From Herbinix sp. (GTDB lineage Bacteria > Bacillota > Clostridia > Lachnospirales > Lachnospiraceae): DNA of 64,000 nt. Shown in pieces: positions 44,587 to 52,801 of this stretch. Position 1 is the stretch's first letter; each line of letters starts with the position of its first letter. Below the pieces are notes generated by a model, which did no database searches, was not told where the DNA came from, and worked only from the letters and a program-made list of their open reading frames with translations. Position numbers and translations under genes: made by a program. The stretch spans positions 62,001-126,000 of the forward strand of contig JAQZBN010000011.1 in the NCBI GenBank assembly GCA_029238935.1, given 5' to 3'.

Positions 44587-45816
44587 ATGACGGAAGCGGT
44601 GAAAGTTGCTTTTATCGATGATGGGATATGTGAAGCCTTTGTAGATGATGATACGGTGTTTGAAAGCTATATTGTTGCAGATGGTTCGGTTCAGGCATGT
44701 GAACATAAGAAGGATATACTAACCCATGGAACCATATGTTATAAAGTGTTCAAGGATCGTGTAGGTAGTAGGTATGACTTGTCAAGCGTTCAGATCCTTG
44801 ACGATAGGATGTACAGTACAGACATTGACAGCCTGATTTTAGCTCTTAAATGGTGCAATCAGAATAGTATAAAATTAATTAATCTAAGCCTTGGTACGAA
44901 AATATTCTTTGATATTGATAAACTTCTGCCAATTATTAATGATCTGGCAGAGGCAGGTGTAATTATTGTATGTGCTTGTAATAACAGTAATACAATAACC
45001 TTTCCGGCTTGCTTTGAGAATGTTATAGGGGTCAGGCATGATACAGCAGAGATATATAAAACTAACTTTCTATACCTACCGAATCCATATGATAAGATAG
45101 ATATCATCGCATATTCAGAGAGCATGCATGTAACACTTTATGAAAAAGATTACAGTTGTGACATGAATTGCTTTATTAACAAGGATATGGCTGGTAACTG
45201 TAATAGATTTGATATCACTAATGTTAGCCAATCCCTTAGTTCTTCACCGTGTAACAGTAATGCAGCACCATTGATTACAGCGATAATCTGTAATCTAATT
45301 GCTGAAGGGATTACAGATTTGAAGAACATAAGGAGCGAGCTGGTAAGAACATCCTTGAAAGGAGAACAGTTATACACCTATGAATTTTGTAAGAGCAAAT
45401 TACGAAGTTGGAAAAAGATGAAGGTGCCGATTGTTCTTTATGATTGTGAACAAGATGCTGATCATTCGAAAGAGTTCATATTGGAACTATTGGGTAAATT
45501 CAAAGCAGATGGTTACCAGGCTGTTTGCTTCACGGATTTGTTTGAAACAGATATTGCAAGCCATTTTTTTAATATCACCTATTGGAAAACTGTTTCTTTG
45601 GGAGATAATATTGATTTGTATTTCAACTTCACCGATGCGGATATCATTGTAATGATACTTGGAAAAAGTCGAATGGATGAAATATTGGAGTTAACCCAGC
45701 CGGATGTGATCATAACAGAAAGGCAGGAATATTTTAGCGGCGGAAATTCGCTGTTATTATATACGAAGGACTGTGTGCTATCGATATATAATAAAATGAT
45801 AGGACATTTAACATGA
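44587..45816 (+). CDS. Leaderless subtilase (S8 family) with an extra C-terminal domain
   Basis: A 409-residue protein. The catalytic triad is Asp11 ('VAFIDDGI'), His47 ('ILTHGTICYKV') and Ser224 ('PCNSNAAPLITA', in place of GTSxAAP), with the oxyanion Asn near 132 ('CACNNSN'). There is no signal peptide or pro-domain, so it should act in the cytoplasm. Residues 280-409 form an extra domain ('KVPIVLYDCEQDAD', 'DADIIVMILGKSRMDE', 'QPDVIITERQEY') that I cannot assign. Cytoplasmic subtilases of this kind occur in ribosomal-peptide maturation loci; here it lies between an exporter and permease genes. GGAGG stands 4 bases before the ATG. Confidence 0.82.
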   Translation: MTEAVKVAFIDDGICEAFVDDDTVFESYIVADGSVQACEHKKDILTHGTICYKVFKDRVGSRYDLSSVQILDDRMYSTDIDSLILALKWCNQNSIKLINLSLGTKIFFDIDKLLPIINDLAEAGVIIVCACNNSNTITFPACFENVIGVRHDTAEIYKTNFLYLPNPYDKIDIIAYSESMHVTLYEKDYSCDMNCFINKDMAGNCNRFDITNVSQSLSSSPCNSNAAPLITAIICNLIAEGITDLKNIRSELVRTSLKGEQLYTYEFCKSKLRSWKKMKVPIVLYDCEQDADHSKEFILELLGKFKADGYQAVCFTDLFETDIASHFFNITYWKTVSLGDNIDLYFNFTDADIIVMILGKSRMDEILELTQPDVIITERQEYFSGGNSLLLYTKDCVLSIYNKMIGHLT

Positions 45817-45863
45817 CGTAGCTTATGTTTTATTAACTTGATTTTTATAGTTGGAGGTGTGAT

Positions 45864-46751
45864 GTGAGAAAGAAGCTAAAAAAACCAAAGTCCATGCTAA
45901 TGCTCTTCCTGCTTCCCAGCTTTGCCGGAGTTTTATTATTTTATTTGCTCCCGTTTTGCATGTCTGTTTATTATTCTTTTCTTGATAACAATTTAAGCAG
46001 GAATTTTGTGTTCTTTGATAATTATAGGGAGATGCTTTCAAACAAACCATTTCATAATGCAGTAGTAAATACGGTATCGATGCTGTCATATGCCATACCC
46101 TTACTGTTTATTGCTTCTTTGTACATATCAGTCTGTGATCACAACATGAAAGAATGGAATAAAAGCCTTCCGTGGAAGAATATATTCTTGATTATTTTCT
46201 TGCTGCCTTTGGTACTGCCATCTGCGTCCATAACGTTTCTATGGAAGAGTGTATTTGATTATAACGGCGCATTGAATGGGGCATTGAATGCTTTTGGATT
46301 TCAAGCTGTTGAATGGCTGAAATCAGGGTTTGCGCGAGGTGTTATTGTATTTGTATTTATATGGAAATATGTAGGGTATAATGTGGTTTTGTTTACAGCG
46401 GGTCTTGGCAATATACCAGAAGATTATTATGAATTCGCTGAACTGGAAGGCGCAGGTTGGCTGCAAAAGTTTCGATATATTACGTTCATTTACCTCGCAC
46501 CGTCGTTCTTAATCGTGCTAGTGTTAAGTATTGTAAACTTCTTCAAGATATTTAAGGAAGTTTATCTGCTTCAGGGAGCATATCCTCATGAAAGCATTTA
46601 CCTACTGCAGCATTATATGAACAACGTATTCAATTCACTTAATTACCAGAAGCTGTCCGTCGCATCATTGATGTTTGCTGTGTTTTTAATCTCCATGGCA
46701 ATTGCATTGATTCTAGGTGAGAAAAAAATATTTGCAAGAACAGAGGGATGA
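45864..46751 (+). CDS. CUT1-type (MalF-like) ABC permease
   Basis: A 295-residue permease beginning with GTG behind ttggaggtgtgat. Six transmembrane helices are predicted by eye. The ATPase-docking EAA loop is seen as 'DYYEFAELEGAGWLQKFRYI', which matches the usual EAAxxDGA pattern with changes at the second and fourth positions. 'LKSGFARGVIVFVFIWKYVG' also resembles MalF proteins. It is 3 bases from its partner. Normally such permeases import sugars with a solute-binding protein, which is missing here. Confidence 0.85.
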   Translation: MRKKLKKPKSMLMLFLLPSFAGVLLFYLLPFCMSVYYSFLDNNLSRNFVFFDNYREMLSNKPFHNAVVNTVSMLSYAIPLLFIASLYISVCDHNMKEWNKSLPWKNIFLIIFLLPLVLPSASITFLWKSVFDYNGALNGALNAFGFQAVEWLKSGFARGVIVFVFIWKYVGYNVVLFTAGLGNIPEDYYEFAELEGAGWLQKFRYITFIYLAPSFLIVLVLSIVNFFKIFKEVYLLQGAYPHESIYLLQHYMNNVFNSLNYQKLSVASLMFAVFLISMAIALILGEKKIFARTEG

Positions 46752-46754
46752 CCT

Positions 46755-47732
46755 ATGAGGAAAAAATCCTATGAGACAGAGTCGACGAAGACCGAATCTA
46801 TGAAGATATTACCTAGAGAAGAAAAGCCTATAAAGATTATGTCTTTGAAGATAAAACCTAAAAAGAAAAGGTCTTTTATCTTGCTTAATATTATCATTAT
46901 TTCATTATTTGCTTCTATAGCCCTATACCCGGTTTTGCTTGTGTTTACGAATTCTTTCATGACCTCATATGAGATTATACATAACTATCTAATAACACAG
47001 GAATTCCGTGCTTCTGATATAAATTTATATCAAGCTTTTGTCAAGCTGGAGCTTATTCCTAATAAAGTGACTATAAGGCAATACAGCGGACTGCTTATTG
47101 ATACACCGATTTATCTGAAGTTATTCTGGAATTCGGTAAAGTTGACACTGCCCGTTACAGTTGGGCAAGTGGTAGTATCATCCCTAGCGGCATTTTCCTT
47201 TGTCAGAAGTAAATGGCGTTTTAAGGAGTTCCTGTTTGCCATATATATTATTATCATGCTTATGCCTCAACAGGTTACTCTCGTACCTAATTTTATTACT
47301 GCACGTATGCTGCATATCGAAAAAAGCTATCTAGCAATTATTCTTCCTGGTATCTTTAGCCCTTTCGGAGTATTTATTTTAAGGCAGTTTATGAAAACAA
47401 TACCGTCGTCATACTTTGAAGCAGCGGAAATTGACGGAGCAAATAACTGGGATTTATATGCATGGATTGTGCTACCGATGGTCAAACCGGCTTTAATGTC
47501 GTTATCTATTCTTATTTTCATTGAATACTGGAATGTTGTTGACCAAGCAATTATATTTATTAATGAGGCTTTCCGGCAACCGCTGTCGGTATTTTTGGCA
47601 GACATGCCCGGAAGCAACGCCGGATTTATATTTGCTGCGTCGGCGTTTTATATGCTGTTTCCGCTTCTTGTCTACATGAATGGTTTTGATTATCTTGCAC
47701 AAGGAATCCAAAATTCAGGATTAAAAGAATAG
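46755..47732 (+). CDS. CUT1-type (MalG-like) ABC permease
   Basis: A 325-residue permease. The N-terminal ~40 residues are an extra basic, Lys/Glu-rich tail before the first helix. The EAA loop is well conserved: 'FEAAEIDGANNWDLYAWIVL' followed by PMVKPAL. 'QVTLVPNFITARMLHIEKSY' is the typical MalG region. It has six transmembrane helices and pairs with the preceding permease. No ATPase or binding protein is encoded with it; sugar permeases in Clostridia often share a distant MsmK-type ATPase. The adjacent adaptor gene is not a normal partner of such permeases. Confidence 0.88.
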   Translation: MRKKSYETESTKTESMKILPREEKPIKIMSLKIKPKKKRSFILLNIIIISLFASIALYPVLLVFTNSFMTSYEIIHNYLITQEFRASDINLYQAFVKLELIPNKVTIRQYSGLLIDTPIYLKLFWNSVKLTLPVTVGQVVVSSLAAFSFVRSKWRFKEFLFAIYIIIMLMPQQVTLVPNFITARMLHIEKSYLAIILPGIFSPFGVFILRQFMKTIPSSYFEAAEIDGANNWDLYAWIVLPMVKPALMSLSILIFIEYWNVVDQAIIFINEAFRQPLSVFLADMPGSNAGFIFAASAFYMLFPLLVYMNGFDYLAQGIQNSGLKE

Positions 47733-47775
47733 AAGTTTTCTCAATTACTGTTTAAAGAGAGGCATGGTTGCTAAC

Positions 47776-48759
47776 ATGAAAATAATATCCCGTGTTTTGC
47801 TGTCGTTATTTATAGTATTGGTTGTATTTTTAACTCTGTTTTCAAAAACATTGTATAATTCAAGGTTGCCCGAAGTATCTGTAAGTTACCCTGAGAAGGG
47901 GCGGATTGAAAAAAGCTTTCATGCAGAAGGGTATGTGAAAACGAAAACATATTATGTATACCCTCCAACAGAAGGTGAGGTCTTTGATATTTTGGTTAAT
48001 GAAGGAACGTATGTCGAAGAGGGTGAGCTGTTGGTAACCATAAAAAATGATACTGAGAAGATGGAAGATAAAAATTCCATGGAAGATAAGAATTCCATAG
48101 AAGATGAGAATTCCACAGAAGAGGAGTATTCCTTGAAAGAAGAAAATTCCTTGGAAGAAGAGAGATTCATCGAAATAAGGTCAAGCCATGCAGGAATCAT
48201 CGAAGTAATTAATGCGAAAATTGGTCAGAAAGTACATGCTACGGAGGATACGGAGCTTATACGCATTTCTATGCAACAGCAAACTTATGAAGCAGTTTAT
48301 ACGATAAAGGAAAACCCTGGTTACATTACTTTAGGCACGGAAGCAACTGTAACTGTGAACGGCTCCAGCTTTACTGGGATTGTAATTAATATGAAAGATA
48401 TCAATGAGAGTGGCGAAATAGAACTGACGGTTATGTTTGATGACACCACGGGAGTTCCGCTAAAAAACAATGAGAGTACTCAAATGATTATTGATTATAA
48501 ATCTGAATCCGGGCAAACTCTAATAAGAAATTCTTGTATCGACGATAATTACGGAACCCCTTTTATCTATGTACTGGATAAAAAGAGAGGGGCTTTAGGT
48601 GAGGAATATTTTGTGGAAAAATATCCAATCGATGTTATCGATAAAGATGAAACATATTCATCGGTATCTAATATTGACATTGAGAACCGCTCCGTCGTAA
48701 CCGGGAGTATCCTTGGACTTTATGACTCTATGAAGGTTAGACTTGATGATGGGGAATAA
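47776..48759 (+). CDS. HlyD/MFP-type adaptor protein with acidic repeat
   Basis: A 327-residue protein, from ATG 47776 (ATG 47764 is an alternative only one base after the gagagg site). An N-terminal membrane anchor 'VLLSLFIVLVVFLTLFS' is followed by an RND/HlyD-like biotinyl-lipoyl half-motif ('SFHAEGYVKTKTYYVYPPTE', then 'GEVFDILVNEGTYVEEGELL') and its second half ('HAGIIEVINAKIGQKVHA'). Where other adaptors have a long coiled-coil hairpin, this one has six imperfect 6-residue repeats (EDKNSM-like). Beta-barrel and membrane-proximal parts follow. It likely spans the cell wall side as part of an export complex. Confidence 0.78.
   Translation: MKIISRVLLSLFIVLVVFLTLFSKTLYNSRLPEVSVSYPEKGRIEKSFHAEGYVKTKTYYVYPPTEGEVFDILVNEGTYVEEGELLVTIKNDTEKMEDKNSMEDKNSIEDENSTEEEYSLKEENSLEEERFIEIRSSHAGIIEVINAKIGQKVHATEDTELIRISMQQQTYEAVYTIKENPGYITLGTEATVTVNGSSFTGIVINMKDINESGEIELTVMFDDTTGVPLKNNESTQMIIDYKSESGQTLIRNSCIDDNYGTPFIYVLDKKRGALGEEYFVEKYPIDVIDKDETYSSVSNIDIENRSVVTGSILGLYDSMKVRLDDGE
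48064..48171 (+). repeat. Six 18-bp units coding for an acidic 6-residue repeat
   Basis: Units begin at 48064, 48082, 48100, 48118, 48136 and 48154; the first three are nearly identical (GAAGATAAGAATTCCATA and variants), later ones drift. They encode EDKNSM, EDKNSI, EDENST and relatives in the hairpin of the adaptor. Confidence 0.85.
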
Positions 48760-48818
48760 GGTGGAATAATTACGAGCCAAGTGCTTTCTAATAGTAAGAA
48801 GAAATGGATATAAGGAAA

Positions 48819-48857
48819 ATCAGGGGAACTTCTGAATAGAGGTTCCCTGAAAAAAGT
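48819..48857 (+). terminator. Rho-independent terminator of the adaptor operon
   Basis: TCAGGGGAACTTC (48820-48832) pairs with GAGGTTCCCTGA (48839-48850) with small mismatches, followed by A-rich then GTTC; on the plus strand the T run is poor, so efficiency is uncertain. Confidence 0.5.
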
Positions 48858-49053
48858 TCATAAACATATAGTATTAGGTATCACGGTTTTATATAACACA
48901 GCTCCAATTACTTGTAATAATGAAGTTCTTATATGCCATATTATATTAGTCAAAATAAAAGCTGAAATTGGTTCCAGATATCCATAGATTGTGACTGTCT
49001 GAACTGGTAGTTTTCCTATGGAAGAAAAATAAAGGTAACAGTTAGTGCACAAC

Positions 49054-49849
49054 TTATTCCTTCCCCTGGAACAACGTTCCCACACATTTTCCTTCAATTA
49101 TCTTATAGAGTTCCTCAGGTCTTTTTCCATTCGTTATGATTACATTAATTCCTTGATCCATCGCAAGTGATGCTGCTAGAATCTTTGTTCTCATTCCCCC
49201 TGTTCCACGACGTGAGCCCGCTCCACCGGCAAGCTTATAAACCTTGTCATCAATGTTTTCAATTTTCTGAATTAACTTTGCATCAGGATACAGTCTTGGG
49301 TCTCGGTCATAAAATCCGTCAATGTCAGATAATATTATCAATTTCGATGCTTGACACAACACTGCAACTACGGCTGATAGCATACGTTATCACCAAATAA
49401 TCGTTCTGACGATTCAATCTCTGTATAACTTACAGAATCATTTTCATTTACCACAGGAATCACTCCCATTTCTAGCAATGAATCAAATGTATTGATCAGA
49501 TTTTCCTTCTTCTCATCCTGTTTGATATCATCAGCATTCAAGAGGATTTGTCCAATCGTCTTATCGTAATCACCAAAAAATTATCATAAAGAAACATAAT
49601 CTTACATTGGCCGACAGAAGCAGTTGCCTGTTTCAGACGTAAACTCTGTGGTCTTTCTTTCATTTTTAGTTTGTTTGCACCAACAGCAATCGCTCCAGAG
49701 GATACCAGGATGACCTCGTATCCCATATTATGAATATCAGATAGCACACAAGCCAACCGATCAAAGGAGCGTAAGTCACTTTGTCCCAGCTCATTTGTCA
49801 AGGTAGAAGTACCCGCTTTGACGACAATTCTATTATGATAATGTTTCAT
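49054..49849 (-). pseudogene. proB: Glutamate 5-kinase gene with two one-base deletions
   Basis: ProB (first step of proline synthesis, glutamate to glutamyl phosphate) is split over three frames. N-terminal part: 'RIVVKAGTSTLTNELGQSD' and 'VILVSSGAIAVGANKL'. A deletion in the A6 run 49575-49580 breaks the frame after 'MFLYDNF'; the middle then reads 'DYDKTIGQILLN' and 'VIPVVNENDSVSY'; a second base is missing near 49384-49386 before 'MLSAVVAVLCQ'. The last part holds 'LSDIDGFYDRDPRLYPDA' and 'GTGGMRTKILAA'. With both bases restored the length is 265 residues, the short form lacking the PUA domain. proA is not next to it. Confidence 0.88.
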
Positions 49850-49851
49850 TA

Positions 49852-50391
49852 CTACACCTCAATAATTCTTGCTTCATGCTTTGCAAATATAAGAAAATCT
49901 TCTAAGATACGATTTGTTTCAATTTTCATATAACCTGTGGTTACGCCATCACTGCAGCCATACCACTTATTGTTAGCAACCTCTTTATCAAATACCACTT
50001 GGATCTGTTTATTCTGATCTAGTAAAACACCAAATACAGTAGCAGCTCCAATTATGGTCCCCATCATTTCTTCCATTTTTTCTACCGGAGCAAAGGAAAC
50101 TCTGGATATTCCCATAACCGAGCTAAAATCTTTTGAACGGAATGGTTTATCGCTTCTAGTAATGAACAAATAAAACTCTGTCTGCTGTCTGTTGCATAAA
50201 AATAAGGTTTTTACCATTTCCATATCCAATATCCTATTGATTTCAATGCAGTCCTCCATGGTTATGACCTCATCTGTATCAACTCTTTGATAAGGAATAT
50301 CCAATTGTTCCAACATTTCATATACTTTTCTTCTCAATTCATTATCATATGTCTTTGGTTTATCATTCATAATTTCACTAACATATATCAT
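49852..50391 (-). CDS. ProX-type prolyl-tRNA editing protein
   Basis: A 179-residue free-standing editing domain of the YbaK/ProRS-associated type. Hallmarks: 'MVKTLFLCNRQQTEFYLFI', 'DKPFRSKDFSSVMGISRVSF' and 'GTIIGAATVFGVLLDQ' (G-x-A-x-x-FG-L). It should clear Ala or Cys from tRNA-Pro. The start lies 8 bases after GGAGGA, and its end is 2 bases before proB, so the pair was one transcript. The linkage of a tRNA-Pro editor with a proline synthesis gene makes sense as a proline-related unit. It remains intact while proB is broken. Confidence 0.88.
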   Translation of the reverse strand: MIYVSEIMNDKPKTYDNELRRKVYEMLEQLDIPYQRVDTDEVITMEDCIEINRILDMEMVKTLFLCNRQQTEFYLFITRSDKPFRSKDFSSVMGISRVSFAPVEKMEEMMGTIIGAATVFGVLLDQNKQIQVVFDKEVANNKWYGCSDGVTTGYMKIETNRILEDFLIFAKHEARIIEV

Positions 50392-50511
50392 TTATTTGTC
50401 CTCCATTTCTGCTTGCTAAAATTCCTTTTATAGTCTATCATCCTTTGTAAGAGTACAAAAGCGAATATTAATCATAATAATTATTACAATTTCAGATACA
50501 GAGGTAAAACT
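50392..50511. promoter_or_regulatory. Divergent control region between proX and the LysR gene
   Basis: An AT-rich 120-base gap with the dyad AATAATTATT near 50477. It must hold the promoters of both genes and probably the LysR site; no clear T-N11-A motif could be selected. Confidence 0.4.
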
Positions 50512-51378
50512 ATGGAAATGAATATCCAAAAATATATGGCATTTGTAAAAACTGTTGAATATGGAAGTTTTACCAAAGCCTCCCAGATTCTGAATTATTC
50601 CCAGTCAGGGATTAGTCGTATGATTCATGACCTTGAAAAGGAATGGAATGTATATCTGTTAGAGCGAAATCATACTGGTGTAAGGCTTACTTCAGATGGT
50701 TTACGGCTTCTGCCGCATGCAAAAGCAATATGTGAAACTTTTGATAAAATGCAAATGGAAATAGATGATTTAAACGGTCTTTCATTGGGGCTGATCCGCA
50801 TTGGCACTTTCTCCAGTGTAGCCACCCATTGGCTACCTAATATGATTCAATCGTTTCAGAACGACTACCCGAACATCGATTATGAATTGCTGTTGGGAGA
50901 TTACACAGAAATTGAAGAATGGATTGCTGATGGGCGTGTTGATTGTGGCTTTTTGAGATTACCTACATCAAACGAATTCGAGACAATTTTTTTAGAACAG
51001 GACAGACTTCTAGCGATTTTGCCGGAAGATCATTATCTTGCACAACTTGATATGGTTCCAATCAGAGAATTATGCAGAGAACCTTTTATGTTATTGGAAA
51101 AAGGAGCGAAAGCAGAGATTTCCGCTATCTTTGAGAAAAGCAATCTTACACCAAAAATCCGCTTTACTACATGGGATGATTATGCCATTATGTCCATGGT
51201 GGAAAAGGGACTTGGTGTAAGTATTCTTCCAGAGCTGATATTAAAACGTATACCATACCACATTATTGCGAAAGAGCTTGATGTGCCTGCGTATCGTAAA
51301 ATCGGTCTGGCTCTTCGCGATAGAAAAACAGCTTCACTTGCTGTAAAAAAGTTTTTAGAGTATCTGCAAAATCGATAG
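50512..51378 (+). CDS. LysR-family transcriptional regulator
   Basis: A 288-residue LysR regulator. The N-terminal winged helix includes 'FVKTVEYGSFTKASQILNYS' and 'SGISRMIHDLEKEW', and the rest is a periplasmic-binding-protein-like effector domain ('GLIRIGTFSSVATHWLPNMI', 'VEKGLGVSILPELIL'). It is divergent from proX-proB and so probably controls them, as LysR proteins usually do with a divergent neighbour. The effector is unknown, perhaps proline or glutamate. ATG 50512 and 50518 are both possible. Confidence 0.92.
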   Translation: MEMNIQKYMAFVKTVEYGSFTKASQILNYSQSGISRMIHDLEKEWNVYLLERNHTGVRLTSDGLRLLPHAKAICETFDKMQMEIDDLNGLSLGLIRIGTFSSVATHWLPNMIQSFQNDYPNIDYELLLGDYTEIEEWIADGRVDCGFLRLPTSNEFETIFLEQDRLLAILPEDHYLAQLDMVPIRELCREPFMLLEKGAKAEISAIFEKSNLTPKIRFTTWDDYAIMSMVEKGLGVSILPELILKRIPYHIIAKELDVPAYRKIGLALRDRKTASLAVKKFLEYLQNR

Positions 51379-51468
51379 TAAGAAGAATCATCCGGTATAA
51401 TTGAAAAAATAGAAAGAGATGAATACATTAACCTTTGATTTAACAATATCTCACATTAAGCTATTATT

Positions 51469-52524
51469 TTATGAATCCTTTTCCCTCAACTTAACCACTT
51501 TTGCAGCACCGCGACGTCTACTGTCTTCAATCGCAGCATAGTGTTTCTTTGTTGTATTAACATCCTTATGGCCGAGAACATCAGCAACAAGATAAATATC
51601 GCCGGTTTCCCTGTAGAGACTTGTTCCGTAGGTGCTTCGAAGCTTATGGGGCGTAATCTTCTTTAATTTTGTTACGATGGAAGCATATTTCTTCACTAAG
51701 TTTTCCACAGATCGGACATTAATCCTTTTCTGCTGCATGGAGAGAAAGAGAGCATTACCATGACCGTCAGCAGGAACAATCTGATTTCGTTCTTCCAAAT
51801 ACATCAATAAAGCTTCACGAACCTCTTCACCAAAATAAATAATAACCTCATAACCACCTTTTCTTCTTATCTTTATGCCATTATTCTCAAAGTCTACATC
51901 GTTGATATCCAACCCCACGCATTCGGACACACGTATTCCGGTTCCAAGTAGAAGAGTCATCATTGCTAAATCTCTGATCTTTGTCTTCTGATGGAATTTT
52001 TGCTGCGTCTTCGTCATATTTACGCCTGACTCTACTTCATCCAATAGCTTTGCTACTTCATCGATATCAAGACGGATAATTTCCTTTTCGTGTAGCTTTG
52101 GCACGTTTACTAATGCGGCAGGATTGGTCGTTATCATTTCCTTCTTATAAAAATAGTTATAGAAGCTGCGTAAGGATACTAGCTTTCTTTTTTTTCCATT
52201 CTCAGCGTTCACCCGTTCCATATCCTCAGTCCTATAATAGGTTAAGTATTCGAGATATTCCTCAATATCGATCGGCTTAATCTGATCTAAAACATCTCTT
52301 TGAATTTCGGTAATTGAAGTGTTTTTTAAAGTGGGGTTATTCTGCAGTAAAAAATCAAAGAATACCCTGAGATCGTATGCATAAGCAATTCTGGTACGGG
52401 AGGAAGTGGTTGGCTCAATACCACGGAAAAAATCTTTACAAAAGGTAGGTAAATTCTTTTGTAATTCTCTCAATCGGACCGCATTATCTATATTAACTTG
52501 TTCGTGATAATTATGTTCAGCCAT
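51469..52524 (-). CDS. XerC/XerS-like tyrosine recombinase
   Basis: A 351-residue tyrosine recombinase. The catalytic set is visible: Arg in 'LLGTGIRVSECVGLD', Lys in the beta-hairpin 'GIKIRRKGGYEVIIYF', 'HKLRSTYGTSL' (H-x-x-R), His in 'LGHKDVNTTKKHY' and the nucleophilic Tyr at its end. The length and the long N-terminal SAM-like domain resemble XerS, the single recombinase of streptococci and some Clostridia that resolves chromosome dimers. A phage or element integrase is less likely as there are no element genes beside it. The start follows aggag 6 bases upstream. Confidence 0.88.
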   Translation of the reverse strand: MAEHNYHEQVNIDNAVRLRELQKNLPTFCKDFFRGIEPTTSSRTRIAYAYDLRVFFDFLLQNNPTLKNTSITEIQRDVLDQIKPIDIEEYLEYLTYYRTEDMERVNAENGKKRKLVSLRSFYNYFYKKEMITTNPAALVNVPKLHEKEIIRLDIDEVAKLLDEVESGVNMTKTQQKFHQKTKIRDLAMMTLLLGTGIRVSECVGLDINDVDFENNGIKIRRKGGYEVIIYFGEEVREALLMYLEERNQIVPADGHGNALFLSMQQKRINVRSVENLVKKYASIVTKLKKITPHKLRSTYGTSLYRETGDIYLVADVLGHKDVNTTKKHYAAIEDSRRRGAAKVVKLREKDS

Positions 52525-52801
52525 ATGTACTCCTTCAAACTGATCTTATAATCAGATATTAATAAGTGAATTTCTAATTTATAGTAGACTTTATTATGAA
52601 AAATTATATAACAAAACTAAATTTGTAAAAGATATATATGCGAGTTTTAGAAAGTTAGCATACATATGTGTTAGAACTTGATATAAAATCTAGATTTCAT
52701 CCTAGGACATTAGAAACGGCTATTACTTATATTATTTGTCTCAATTCCATTAATTCATTTAAATGATAAGGTACTTTTATGTTATTTTAGGAGATATATG
52801 T
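52525..52801. other. Intergenic after the recombinase start; no gene seen
   Basis: AT-rich, stops in all frames. A dif-like site would be expected near a XerS gene, but no convincing 28-31 bp partly palindromic match was found. Confidence 0.45.

Noticed and set aside
51469..52524. Integrase of a genomic island
   Set aside because: Length and domain plan are XerS-like; no tRNA gene, direct repeats or excisionase seen around it.
52571..52604. dif site next to the XerS-like gene
   Set aside because: The AT-rich stretch has no convincing partly palindromic 28-31 bp match; without a computation of skew or alignment it cannot be supported.
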